A stretch of 64,000 bases of DNA from Zantedeschia hybrid cultivar (Eukaryota > Streptophyta > Magnoliopsida > Alismatales > Araceae): contig JARZZO010000004.1 of NCBI GenBank assembly GCA_030544215.1, forward strand, positions 42,025,980 through 42,089,979. Reading direction: 5' to 3'. Position 1 is the first letter of the stretch; each line of letters opens with the position of its first letter. Under the pieces are notes generated by a model. The model was not told where the DNA came from. It did no database searches and worked only from the letters and a program-made list of their open reading frames with translations. A program made the translations under genes and the position numbers. Positions 22,226 through 34,312 of the stretch are shown in pieces.

Positions 22226-23507
22226 GGGCTGCCACCATGTATTTTTTTTTGTTTTGGAGTCTTGTGGACGGACTTCCATGTTGTACAAACTCTTTGTGAT
22301 ATATGAAAGGACTTTTCTTCATGCTTGAGTTGTCTTGGTGTTGTTTTTCGCTACCTTTCCTTTTCCATTCCTATGCATGGCTTAACGAACAAATTAAATG
22401 TCTGTTCAGGCTTAGCCCCTTGCCCAGTTAAGTAACCAGTTACTTGATCCTATCCTTGGTAGAAGGGTCAAGAGGCGAAGCCTTTATTTAACAAAGGTGA
22501 ATAAGGATAATTAAAAGGAAGTAAAATGCAACATACAAGCATGCAAATGCTCACTGAAGGTAAAAGAATGCAATACGTACGTGATGCGACAAACAAATGC
22601 TAATTGAAATATTTTTGTTTCACAATTGCATATTTAGAAATATCCAATTTTTGAAGTTTTGCCGTATTCAATTTTTTTGGGTTTTGAAATATTCAATTTT
22701 TTTGGATTTTGAAATATTCAATTAACTGAGTAAACTAAAGATCAACATGGAACTCGGATCAAAAGAGCGTATCCATTCGTCAACTTAATTCCCACATCAA
22801 TTTTTAATGGCCTACTCCAGACTTATCGTGCTTGAATTATGGTTGGAATCATGATCCCATTCGATGGTCCGACCATTAGTCGACCTTGGCTATCCCTTAA
22901 GCTTGGGGTGCACCTCTTTAGAATGAAGGGAAGAATTGGTTTAGAAAACCCGCGAGAAGGTTCCGGAGACTCAGAAAGATGTCCCTTCTACCCTATTATC
23001 CGTTGGGATTCGGTCATTCTTATTTTGCGGGGTATTTAACGACCTTGCGCTCTCTTTTCATTTGATTTTGTGGCCATTTGTAATAGCATTCACAATATTG
23101 AGTGGCCTTTTGATTTGGTTTGGCTTTTGCTTTTGCTTTTTCTTTTGCCTTTGCAGGGCAGATCTCTCTCTCTCTCCCCCCCCCCCCCCCCCCCCCCTCC
23201 CCTCTTTTTTTTATGACGGCCTCCTAATAGAATGGCGGGTATTATCAGTAGTCTATTCTAACCCTCGTTCCATCATTGCGGGCCGAGAGTAAAAACATGA
23301 GTTTTGTTTTGAAAAGAATGAGTTGTACTTTTCCACTATTAGTCAAGCTTTCGGTGTTCCTCGGGCTTCGCATCTCTTGTTTTTCACGAATCAAACGTGT
23401 TTGTGTGCAATAATACATTTGGATTAGATTACCAAAGATTAATATGGGAATTTGAGTTTTCGAAATTTTCAACTCCATTGATCCTTGTACCATGCTAATC
23501 AATTACA
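22226..23507. other. Convergent noncoding interval of Tat-A1
   Basis: Holds three copies of a 25-base TTTTGAAATATTCAA-type tandem repeat (about 22640-22725) and a CT/poly-C tract (23166-23205). No gene seen. The rest matches 8603-9811. Confidence 0.6.
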
Positions 23508-25058
23508 CTAAGGGTAGTATTTCTTAAGATACAGACCATTCCAAGGGTGAGTTAGCTCTTGTCCTTCTGCATTGACTAAGCGATAAGCGTTACCAGGAAA
23601 AGTATGTGATACGACATACGGTCCTTCCCAGTTGGGTTGGAGCTTAGAACGTGGACCACCAGATTTTACAAAGATTCTTTTCACGACCATCTCACCAACT
23701 TTAAACTTTCATTCGATGACCTTCTTTTGGTAAAAAGTACTAATCAATTCTGATATACTCTTGCATGATTGGCGGCTGACCATCTTTTCTCATCTAAGAG
23801 TTCCAATTGAGCAAGGAGTGCGGAGCGATGCTCATCAATGGAAAATTCCTTTCTCAATTGTACTCTTAATGATGGGATGAGGACTTCATATAGAACTACC
23901 GCCTCCATTCCAAATGTTAGGGAATAAGGAGTTAGCCCAGTGGGAGTGCGGATTGAAGTTCGGTATGCCCATAAAGCCTCAACTAATTTTTCTAGCCAGT
24001 CCGATAACTTATTAGACTTACACGTTTTCTTGATAATTTTTATCAGAGTTTTATTGGTTGCCTCTGCTTGGCCATTGCCTTGCGGATAATAAGGAGATGA
24101 ATGGTGCAATGCAATTTTATACCTGTTGCAGAGGTCTTTCAGCTCTTGTGATATGAACTGCAGTCCATTGTCGCTGACGATGGTGCTTGTGATTCCAAAT
24201 CTGGTGATAATGTTCCTCGTGATAAACTTGCAAACCGTTGATGCTTTGATCTTCGTGTATGCTTCGGCTTCCGCCTACTTGGTGAAATATTATGTTGCCG
24301 TGAGGATGAAAGATTTTTGCTTGGTGGCAGAATCATGATTACCAAGGGGACCAATGATGTCGAAAGCCCACATGGAGAAAGGCCATGGGGATGAAACATG
24401 ATGGAGTGAATATGTGGGGGAATAGATCTTATCGGCATAAAGCTGACACTTAGCACACCTACAGACATATCGTACGCAATCTTCTTCCATGGTTGGCCAG
24501 TAATATCTCTGTCTAAGGATTTTCTTTGATAGTATCCGTCCGTTAACATGGCCACCACACACTCCAACATGAGCTCCCTCCATGATCTTCCAAAGCTCAT
24601 CTTCATCTAGACATCTTAAGAGAACACCATCAAATCCACGTTTGTATAAAGTTCCTCCAACTAAGGTGTACCTCTGAGCAACTCTCCTGATAGCTATCTT
24701 ATACTCAGTAGTGGCTTCTTCGGAGTATGACTGATCTTCACAGTACTTAGCAATCTCATAATACCATGGTTTATCCTCGTCTTCCATTTCTTGTTGCCAG
24801 TCTAGCAGCATGATCTCTCTTTTTTCCACAATATCCGATTCTGAGAAATATGGACAAAGATCAATTTAGTGAAAAGCTTGGCATAAGATGAGGTGAGTTC
24901 CTGATAGGGCTTGAGTTTAGAATCAAGCGTGCGATATTTGGTAAGCACTTGGCGAAGAATTAATTGACTATCACCCACAATTCTCAGTTTGGTGGCACCA
25001 TGGAGATGAGTGGCCTCGAGGCCGACAAGGAGAGCGTCATACTCAGCTATGTTGTTAG
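23508..25058 (-). pseudogene. Tat-A1 integrase and RNase H remnant
   Basis: Three overlapping frames match Tat-A2 integrase. The C-terminus ends in WNGLYLKKYYP (23508-23690), the core includes SSPYYPQGNGQAEATNK (to 24109), and the zinc-binding part is at 24290-24829. A stop near 23709 and frameshifts near 23735 and 24200 break it. About 150 bases present in Tat-A2 (11140-11305) are missing at 24835. It then reads into the second RNase H and is cut by the Copia-like insertion at 25058. Confidence 0.85.
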
Positions 25059-26643
25059 TGATAGATATAGGTGTCCTCTAAGCCAATCATAAGGCACCTA
25101 TTTTAATCTGGTTTACTAATAAATGGCATTAAATTCATTATGTAGATTGGCATATTCATAATTGCGCATAATGAAGTCTATGAATATGTGCAATAGTCAT
25201 CAGATTATGATGAGATCATAATAATGAGACTGATGACTTATAAACACATATTCTCAATTGTTCCTAGTCGTAGGATGTTTGAGAAGGACATCAAACATCC
25301 GGTTAGACTAGTACAGGTTATTCCAGCTCATATGATGAGGGTGACTGATCTCGTTAGTTACTAGTGTGGAGACACAATGGTAAACCTATGGTGCTCATTG
25401 GAGAATGAGTTCAGTGAAATGATCCGACATGAATCGCCGAATAGTAATTTACCTGACTGTCAATCGACTTGATTCATCGTCACAGTAGCGTGGTTGATCC
25501 TTGGACTTGATACACCAAAGACACCTTGTCGGTGGACTTTTGGACTTTGACCTTGACCTACGAATCCCTATCCACGGGATCTCTAATAGTCAAGGATCGG
25601 GTCCAGCGGAAGACCTTCGAAGGTGATTGTGTGTTCAATAAAGGATCGTTCACTCTCAGGTAACTGGAGAGAGAATGCTCTAGAGTAGATCCGCAGGAGT
25701 CTCTGGCCAGAGCAGAAACAATATCAAAAAAGTGGTTTTCGGATATTGTACAGCGGAGTCTGATTCAAGTGAGTTGACCATCTAGGGTTTGACAGTTGAC
25801 CATACCCTAGGTTAACTCGAGAGCATTGTGAGAACGAAGGATTATAGCCACGCGGTAACTGTGGACGGACAGGTTCCATGAGCGGGTTGCTGAACCCCAT
25901 TACCTTCCGGGATCATGCGGTGTTGCTTGGCACCCAACTTGATCAGAAGTCCGACCGAATTTACATGCGATGATAATTCGGTTGAGTAATTAGTTAATAT
26001 CTAGATATTAATTAATTACATTAAGTCAATAACTAGTTATTGGACTTAACGGGTTGAAAATCGGACTGGTAAATGGGCCTAGAGGGTCACACGCAATAAG
26101 ATTCTCAGTCGGTGGTACATAAGTGGGATTTATATTAACTCGGGGACTTTTGTGAAAAGTCATGCCGACTTAATATATATACGCGCTATTGAGAAACCCT
26201 GGGCCAAGCTCCAGGATTTCCCTTGCTGGCCGTCATCCCCTCCTTTCTCTCTCCTCCTCTGGGCATCCCGTTCGAGGGGCCAGAACAGCTTCCGTCTCCG
26301 CCGCGTGTGATTCCCGAAAGTCGGGAATTCCCGTCGGCAGGATTTCAGCAATCGTTGCGGCGACAGATCTTCAGCGAGCGAGCTGAAACGGATGAGGGAT
26401 CGAGGACGAACCACCGCGGAGGATCGCGTGGATACCGCTGGAGGCCGGACGCTTGTGCGGCTCGCGGCATCGCCTCGACAGAACCGAGACGGAAGCAGAT
26501 TCGAATCCGCACACGGTAATCAGATTCCAACCCATTTTTCGATTTGCATTTTTCGTTCCGAATCGGATCAGCGGGCATCGAGCGGGTTTAATTTTTGTTC
26601 TTCGTTTCCGCTACGTTCTTCGCGTCCCGCCCGGATCCCAACA
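25059..26643 (+). repeat. 5' LTR of Copia-like element 1
   Basis: Begins TGATAGATATAGG, ends CCCAACA. It is packed with perfect inverted repeats, for example 25151-25188, 25195-25238 (nested), 25274-25299, 25994-26011 (18-bp palindrome) and 26145-26161. A TATATATA lies at 26174-26181. Confidence 0.92.
26174..26181 (+). promoter_or_regulatory. LTR TATA box, Copia-like element 1
   Basis: TATATATA about 460 bases before the LTR end. Element 2 has it at 45336-45343. Confidence 0.55.
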
Positions 26644-26644
26644 G

Positions 26645-26662
26645 TGGTATCAGAGTCAGGTT
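26645..26662 (+). other. PBS complementary to initiator tRNA-Met
   Basis: TGGTATCAGAGTCAGGTT, one base after the LTR. Element 2 reads TGGTATCAGAGCCAGG at 45796. This is the usual Ty1/copia primer site in plants. Confidence 0.85.
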
Positions 26663-27420
26663 CCGCTCTGATCCGCTCCGGAACGATAAAATTATTATTC
26701 TAAATTATTTCATACATAAATTCGTTTTTCCTCATAGATATTGTTCATGGGATGAACTTAGAATATCGAATTTAATTTTTCTGTGCGAAAAATGAAAAAT
26801 TTTGAGGGTTTCATCGCGTTCTTCATGGTAATGAAGAACCGGTTTTGTGGGCTTCAAAAGGGGATTAATGATAGTTGGACCATCTCTGTAGGTTTGCTGG
26901 TATGACCAGCTACCTCTCACCATCCTCGAAAAATTTCTATGGTGGCCGGTGGAGCTTTTCTTCCCATAATTTTCAAGAGTTGGAAAGGATTGTGGTAAAG
27001 CTAAAATCTGCGAAACTGCATGAATCTCCATCTTTGGAGGTTCACCGGCGGCGAAGGAGTCGCCGGCCGGCCACCACCGGGGGGGGGGGGGGGGAATGGA
27101 AGGGGTAACACCCCTCTGCAATTTCCAGCCACCCTCGCGGCCAGCGGCGGCGCCCAAAACCAGCCTCAAACAGGGCCGAAAAACCCTAACAGGACGGGTA
27201 CTAGCCGAACCAGGCGCTGGGCGCTTGGACCGGCCGTCCCCGAGCCGGTTCGGCCGGGTGGCCTGGGCCTGGCCCGGGCGCGCCAGGAGCGCGACCTAGC
27301 TCGGCCAGGTCGCCCGAGCCAAGGCCCCGCCTGGCTCGAGCCAGGCCGGACCAGACCGAGCCACTTCTGGTTTTTTAATGGGCTAGGCCCATTTAGCCCT
27401 TCAACCCTGGCCCAATAAAA
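26663..27420 (+). other. GC-rich part of the leader, element 1
   Basis: No supported coding region. Contains a G run (about 27080-27094) and many GGCC-rich inverted segments. Matches about 45814-46630. Confidence 0.55.
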
Positions 27421-28620
27421 TCCAAATCAACCCTTTAACCCCTTATTTAAAGATAAACCCCCACCCCTTTTAACTGAAAATTAAAATTAAATAATTTAAA
27501 ATTGTTTTAAGCTTATTTTTCCAGTTAATAAAGAACTTATTAAGATTTGATCTTAATAATAGGTTAATTTATTAAGATATGATCTCAATTTATTAACCAA
27601 CAAATGTTGTTACAAATTATTAAGATATGATCTTAATAAAGGGGGTTATAATTTAAGATTTGATCTTAAATAAAGGGGTATTAATTATTTAAGATGTGAT
27701 CTTAATTTAATTAACAACTGTTGTTAATTTAATGTATTTGAGATTTGATCTTAAATTAAGGGGATTTTAATTTAGATTTGATCTAAATGTTTAATTGACA
27801 AGTGTTGTTGATTAATATTTAAGATATGATCTTAATGTTAATTCTTTTTAAACTAAGAGATTAATGGTCATAATTAAGATATGATCTTAATTCATCATTA
27901 ACAACTATTGTTAATTTATATTTAAGATGTGATCTTAAGTTAATATTAACATGTGTTGTTAATTAAATGTTAAATTATGACCTTAATATTAAATAACAAA
28001 TGTTGTTATTTGCTCTTAGTTAAGTGATTAGATTAATATTAATAATTTCTTAGCAATTGTTGTTAGGAAATTATTTTAATAATTTAGAGACATTTAATAA
28101 TGGTTGTTAAGTGATTAATTAACTTTTTTATAATTGTTATAATTAATTTAATTAGTTCTTGAGTAATAAATCTTAATAAATGTTATTAAAGACTAACTAA
28201 ATGTTAATAATAGTTATTAAGATGATTAATTAGTTTACTTAAGTATCTCTTAATTATTGATTTTAAAGATCTAATCTACTTGAAAATTAATCTTTTAATA
28301 AATGTTATTAAGAGATTAATTTAGTCTAAGATGTTAGACTATTTTTAATTAGAAATGTTCTAATTATTATTTCTTAATAATTTTTATTGAGAAATATGAT
28401 TTTATTAAGGGGTTTTAACAAGGAGTTGTTAAGGGGTTGAAAATTTGAATTAGAAATTCTTTTATAAGTGTTATTTAGGAATTTTTAATTCTATCTAAAT
28501 GTTAGATTGTTTCGCATTAATAATTGTTATTAATGTGATTTAAAATTAATCTAAGTGTTAGATTAATTAATTTAGAAATATTCTAAATTTTGCATGGAAT
28601 ATTTTAGAATTTTAATTTTA
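27421..28620 (+). repeat. AT-rich palindrome array in the leader, element 1
   Basis: Dozens of short near-palindromes of two types: TAAGAT-ATG-ATCTTA and TAACAA-n-TGTTGTTA, later AATAA-n-TGTTATT variants. They alternate through about 1.2 kb. The homologous region in element 2 is 46680-47720, with the same types but different copies. Confidence 0.7.
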
Positions 28621-29450
28621 GCTTTGTGTGCACATGTTGATGTGTTTAATGCTTTAAATTAGATTTATTGCATGTTAGAAAATAAGATTTTCGAAAATTC
28701 AAATTATCCAATTTTGATTGGAACCTAGGTTTTAAGAAAGCCAAAATTATTATATTTTCAAAATTTTAGCCTTCACGTGATGTGTTTTATCATGTGTGGA
28801 TGGTTAAAATTTGTGGTGGTCATGAACATGCACTTAGTTAAATTTCATATCATGTGATGGTGTGTAATTTTGTGGATTGTTATGGAATGTGATATTCATT
28901 AATTAAGTGTTAATTAATGAGGCCTACGTGCCTCCCTCTCTCCATTCCATTGTAATTCTATCTCCTTCTGATATTGTACTCAGCCATAAGATTTTCTCTT
29001 ACAATTTATTTGTATTTGAAATTATTTCAAAATAAATATTATTTGTATTTGATCGCGCCGACCGAGGAGGGGCGAGGATGATCCACAAATGCAACTAGGA
29101 AGGCGACATGAGATAAGATCACCAGTGGCTATGTGTTTGCCTGTTTAGATTATATAAGTGTTATATAGTTTTGGTGATTAATTGTTTGGCTCCAGTTAAT
29201 CACCGTGCTGTCTATGACCACATAATGAACATGTATGGATGATGCATGCTTTTAGTTATTGATTATGAATCGATTGCTAATATCTAGGTATAGTTAAATA
29301 TATTCGATATATTTATAATCTATCACCTAGGATGAGACCAACTTAATATAAACAAAACCTTCAACATAAAGTCTAAGCCGGAGCGCGAGTCATTGAGAAT
29401 GTAATGTGTGGCTCTCCATCAATATAGTTCTTAGAACTCGATTCAGTGAT
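28621..29450 (+). other. Leader, distal part, element 1
   Basis: Noncoding, nearly collinear with 47780-48630. Nothing recognisable except short hairpins. Confidence 0.5.
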
Positions 29451-29454
29451 GACA

Positions 29455-29772
29455 GTTTCTACGTGTTTACCCGAAATCTGCCACCATCTGATGAAATGAC
29501 TATTTACTATGGCATTATGATGCCTTGAGATTGGAATAGAGGAACGGTGTAGCTATCCTCGCGTTTATCCGGGAGCTGCATTCTTACTCTACTCTGTCAC
29601 GTATTGATGGTAAAGCTTAGACTAGGTATAAAGGTCTAGTGTGTTTACCCGGGACCATTAAAGACCTGGGAGCCGAAATTAGATCGGATATTGCAAGGAG
29701 TTGCAATTACCATGAGATGGTTGCTCTAAGATAATGGTATGATACTATGTGTTTATCCGAAGTCATACTATG
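29455..29772 (+). ncRNA. Cluster of four stem-loops with a common loop
   Basis: Four hairpins at 29455-29481, 29549-29579, 29632-29660 and 29737-29772 share the loop sequence (C/T)GTGTTTAYCCG or close variants, while their stems differ (for example GGTC/GACC and GTATGA/TCATAC). They end about 170 bases before the gag-like ATG at 29944. Element 2 has all four (48632-48946). This is a structured region of the genomic RNA leader, not a separate RNA gene. Confidence 0.55.
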
Positions 29773-29943
29773 ATTCTTAGAGATTCTGATCCTCACTAGA
29801 AGACCGTCGGAGTCTTCCATTATGTATACCTAAAGGTTATACAGTCCGTCGAAAAATAGTGGAAAATAATTCAAGATAAAAGACCATAATTGAATTATCA
29901 GAACTATCTGCTTAAATCATGTTATTTCCTTCGATTCACTAGA

Positions 29944-31830
29944 ATGTCATCTATTCGAGAAGTTGGCATATAGGATGCCAATACTTCTCATACTTAGACT
30001 GACTAGAAAACTCTAAAGAATGTCTTCAAGGCCAAGTGAAAGTCACTATCCTAATCAGATATCATGAATCCTCTTACTTGGATAGACCAAGGTGAAGAGG
30101 TACTCATGGTATGTCTTATTGAAAGGCAATGATTGTCATGAAATCTCTTATTTGGATAGACCAAGATGAAGAGATATTTATGATATGTCTTTGAGAAAGA
30201 CTAGTGGTAAGATTTTAAAGGTCGAACCCACACCTGAAAGGATAAAGGAAAGTCAGCTGAGATAGAGAAGTAGCAGTTCTCCCAGTGCAACCAATATAAG
30301 GATACTGGTAAAGGTAAAATGAATATAGAACTTGAAAGAAGTTTCATATATTCTTATTATTGGTTTTTGCATGTCTATTGGAGAATTGACGTATCCAATA
30401 TGAGATATTGGAAATAATTCTCAGAGCTGCGATAGTGTGCAGACTTAGACAAGTAAATGGAAATAGAGAAAATACAAATGTTGAGTTAGACTCAACTATT
30501 GTTCATGATATTCATAGATTACTGTTAGACAGTAAATCTTTGTATATCTATACGAGTCAAATATGAAACTGAATAACTGTTATTTAGTTGCATAAGAAAT
30601 CAAGAATAACAATGATTGAAAAGAATAATAATTGTTCGAATCAATTAATGCACTATAGATTCTTGAAGTGACATTTCATGGGATGAATGTTCACTAGTCT
30701 TCTATAGAAATGAACTGTGTGAATCCTGATTATCTATGGTATTGTACATAGGGTTGTACAATAAGAAATTATTGATGCTGATACATATTGATTTAAACAT
30801 CTCAAAGGCCAAAAGATAATTACTACTATTGACTTACCTTATAGTTTACTCTTGGAATGATTCGACTGTATGTACTTATTGAAGTACAAGACGAATACAT
30901 CTGAAAGATTAAGATATAAGATCAAGATGAAGTATTAGAATTTTTGATTTGATCAAAGAAACTAATATTTAGGTATATGATTCACATAAATAATTAAGAG
31001 GATAATTGTATCCTCGCTCGATTGATTCTCATTGTACATTATAGTAATATAATAGAATGAGGAATTGCACTTTATTAAGATATGGTGCAATATACAATAA
31101 GATTTGCCTAATTCTTATCTTCTTGAACATGAGTATGAACATTAGATGTCCATACTTTAAAGATGGTTCCAAATAAGTCAGTGTGTGTCCATATAAGATA
31201 TGGAAACCAAATAATTCATATGAGATGTGAATTATGAATAAACCTGATTTAAAAGTCAGGTATTACCGTGATGTGAATTTGTGAATGTTTAAAGAGTTTG
31301 GACATTATATTTATTGGCCAGGCGATAATGAAATAATTTTCGTCCTGAAAACTGTCTTCTGTGAAGAGGAATGTGTCCTCAAAGAAGACAGTAGGAGCTG
31401 ATAAAACTAAAAGATGTTCTAAATTCACAAGCTAACATAAGATTATTAGATAATCTTTAGTTGTTTGGAACCGGTCATGACACATCAGAGAGCTTCATAG
31501 ATTTTTGAGATTCTCTTAGTGACTAAAAGGATATGTTTGACCTATCTGATTTAGCAAGATGTGAGGAACTCAAAATAGATTATGATCTAAAATCTATGAT
31601 AATGATGCTCTCTGTCATTACAACTTTGAGATTGATAAGTTTATTAGAATTCTACTTGTCAATACTGCCTATCATGAGATGATGACAGTTGGATATTAAA
31701 AGCGTCCACTCAATGTGATTGAGGTAAAGATGTATCTGATACACCTTTAAAACTTTTAGAATATCCAAGAAGCAAGTTATGATTTCAAAATTATTTTGAA
31801 TCAAACTGAATCTTCCTAAGTTGTAATAAA
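29944..31830 (+). pseudogene. Decayed gag to integrase region, element 1
   Basis: ATG 29944 (MSSIRE) is in the gag position. Beyond it all frames are broken every few dozen codons. Faint echoes of Ty1/copia gag and integrase order remain, but I cannot place domains. Strong hairpins replace coding order: 30070-30100, 30144-30174 and 31352-31393 (10-bp stem ACTGTCTTCT). Confidence 0.4.
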
Positions 31831-31839
31831 AGTTTTGAC

Positions 31840-32064
31840 TTGATGGTCAAATATTATGTGATCGTTAAGAATGATCACGAATTGTCTGTGTTCAGAAAGG
31901 ACAGTGGGAGCATGGTCGCTTTAGTAATGCTTTATGATAATAACATCAAAGTCATTAAGAATGACTTCGGGATGTTACTATCAGTGAAAGCATTATTGAC
32001 CATATTTTCTTCCATAATAAGTTTAGTTATAATATCCCACGTATTGGAAATACGAATCTATTAA
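31840..32064 (+). pseudogene. Ty1/copia reverse transcriptase remnant, element 1
   Basis: 74 codons including FRKDSGSMVALVMLYDNNIKVIKND, of which the stretch YDNNIKVIKND corresponds to the family's YVDDILLIGND block. The catalytic D-D pair is N-N here and D-N in element 2. Too short and altered to act. Confidence 0.7.
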
Positions 32065-32464
32065 GATAGATCGGTGGGGATATTATATTGACCTGTATGT
32101 CAAGATGTTTGATATAAATTTCATAACAAGTCTCAATAGTTGAGATATGGAAGTTATTCCTTTAGAGAAAAGTTCCTTAAAGGATACAAGAGTGAAATGC
32201 ATCATTAAGTACTTGAGAAGTGCTAAGGATGCACTCACAAATATGGAGAGGGTGATTTGAAATTATGAGTTCACACTGACTCAAATTTCAAGTCAAATAA
32301 TGGATTCAACCTTCTAGTAGAAAGGAATGGATTGGAATGGTTCCAATCCATAACTCGATATTAAGATGACGACATAGACAAGTGATACTGTTATTGGAAC
32401 AGTATGGATGAAAAGGTTCATCCCTGAACTAGATGTAGTTCTAAAAGGTCTCTGATAAAATCTC

Positions 32465-32645
32465 GTTGTGGTAGGACAACAATGGGAGCGATCAATTGTG
32501 TGATCGAGCCATGGTCTCATCAGAAGTTGTAGAACATTCTGAGGTTCTTTCACAAGTTCAGAGACAAAGGATTAAGAGGAAATAACGTAATGGAAAATAT
32601 TCCATCTATAGATAATTTAGCAGATCCCTGACCAAGTCTTAGTCA
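32465..32645 (+). pseudogene. Ty1/copia RNase H remnant, element 1
   Basis: Reads GAINCVIEPWSHQK followed by NNVMENIPSIDNLADP and then a stop, echoing the end of copia RNase H (GAI, SHQK, NLADP). It places the pol end about 80 bases before the 3' LTR. Confidence 0.65.
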
Positions 32646-32708
32646 TAGACCTTTTGTGAGCATCACCTAGATTTGATGGAGATCAAATGCGAAGGTGATT
32701 GACTTGAG

Positions 32709-32722
32709 TCCAAGTGGGAGAT
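32709..32722 (+). other. Polypurine tract, Copia-like element 1
   Basis: TCCAAGTGGGAGAT directly before the 3' LTR, typical for plant copia elements. Same at 51883-51896. Confidence 0.75.
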
Positions 32723-34307
32723 TGATAGATATAGGTGTCCTCTAAGCCAATCATAAGGCACCTATTTCAATCTGGTTCACTAATAAATGGCATTAAATTC
32801 ATTATGTAGATTGGCATATTCATAATTGCACATAATGAAGTCTATGAATATGTGCAATAGTCATCAGATTATGATGAGATCATAATAATGAGACTGATGA
32901 CTTATAAACACATATTCTCAATTGTTCCTAGTCGTAGGATGTTTGAGAAGGACATCAAATATCCAGTTAGACTAGTACAGGTTATTCCAGCTCATATGAT
33001 GAGGGTGATTGATCTCATTAGTTACTAGTGTGGAGACACAATGGTAAACCTATGGTGCTCATTGGAGAATGAGTTCACTGAAATGATCCGACATGAATCG
33101 CCGAATGGTAATTTACCTGACTGTCAATCGGCTTGATTCATCGTCACAGTAGCGTGGTTAATCCTTGGACTTGAGACACCAAAGACACATTGTCGGTGGA
33201 CTTTTGGACTTTGACCTTGACCTACGAATCCCTATCCACGGGATCTCTAATAGTCAAGGATCGGGTCCAGCGGAAGACCTTCGAAGGTGATTGTGTGTTC
33301 AATAAAGGATCGTTCACTCTCAGGTAACTGGAGAGAGAATGCTCTAGAGTAGATCCGCAGGAGTCTCTGGCCAGAGCAGAAACAATATCAGAAAAGTGGT
33401 TTTCGGATATTGTACAGCGGAGTCTGATTCAAGTGAGTTGACCATCTAGGGTTTGACAGTTGACCATATCCTAGGTTAACTCGAGAGCATTGTGCGAACG
33501 AAGGATTATAGCCACGCGGTAACTGTGGACGGACAGGTTCCATGAGCGGGTTGCTGAACCCCATTACCTTCCGGGATCATGCGGTGTTGCTTGGCACCCA
33601 ACTTGATCAGAAGTCCGACCGAATTTACATGCGATGATAATTCGGTTGAGTAATTAGTTAATATCTAGATATTAATTGATTACATTAAGTCAATAACTAG
33701 TTATTGGACTTAACGGGCTGAAAACCGGACTGGTAAATGGGCCTAGAGGGTCATACGTAATAAGATTATCAGTCGGTGGTACATAAGTGGGATTTATATT
33801 AACTCGGGGACTTTTGTGAAAAGTCACGTCGACTTAATATATATACGCGCTGTTGAGAAACCCTGGGCCAAGCACCAGGATTTACCTTACTGGCCGTCAT
33901 CCCCTCCTTTCTCTCTCCTCCTCTGGGCGTCCCGTTCGAGCCGCCAGAACAGCTTCCGTCTCTGCCGCGTGTGATTCCCGAAAGTCGGGAATTCCCGTCG
34001 GCAGGGTTTCGGCAATCGTTGCGGCGACGGATCTTCAGCGAGCGAGCTGAAACGGACGAGGGATCGAGGATGAACCACTGCGGAGGATCGCGTGGATACC
34101 ACTGGATGCCGGACGCTTGTGCGGCTCGCGGCATCGCCTCGACGGAACCGAGACGGAAGTGGATTCGAATTCGCGCACGGTAATCAGATTCCAACCCATT
34201 TTTCGATTTGCGTTTTTCGTTTCGATTCGGATCAGCGGGCATCGGGTGGGTTTAATTTTTGTTCTTCGTTTCCGCTGCGTTCTTCGCGTCCCGCCCGGAT
34301 CCCAACA
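32723..34307 (+). repeat. 3' LTR of Copia-like element 1
   Basis: 1585 bp, same length as the 5' LTR, followed by GTTAG. Confidence 0.92.
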
Positions 34308-34312
34308 GTTAG

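Larger units (their letters stand above)
25059..34307 (+). mobile_element. Copia-like non-autonomous element 1 (9.25 kb)
   Basis: LTRs of 1585 bp (25059-26643 and 32723-34307), target duplication GTTAG (25054-25058, 34308-34312). A tRNA-iMet-type PBS and a polypurine tract mark plus-strand orientation. The internal 6.1 kb has no frame above about 145 codons, yet RT and RNase H echoes of Ty1/copia pol occur in the right order near the 3' end. I count roughly 50 LTR differences (about 3%), so insertion is fairly recent. The same decayed interior is found in element 2, hence both were moved by proteins made elsewhere. Confidence 0.88.

Noticed and set aside
23166..23205. Poly-C tract as a functional element
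   Set aside because: Simple-sequence run, possibly affected by sequencing error; no supporting context.
26160..27420. Several 60-145 codon frames in the Copia-like LTR and leader
   Set aside because: GC-rich noncoding DNA; frames differ between elements 1 and 2 and match no domain I know.
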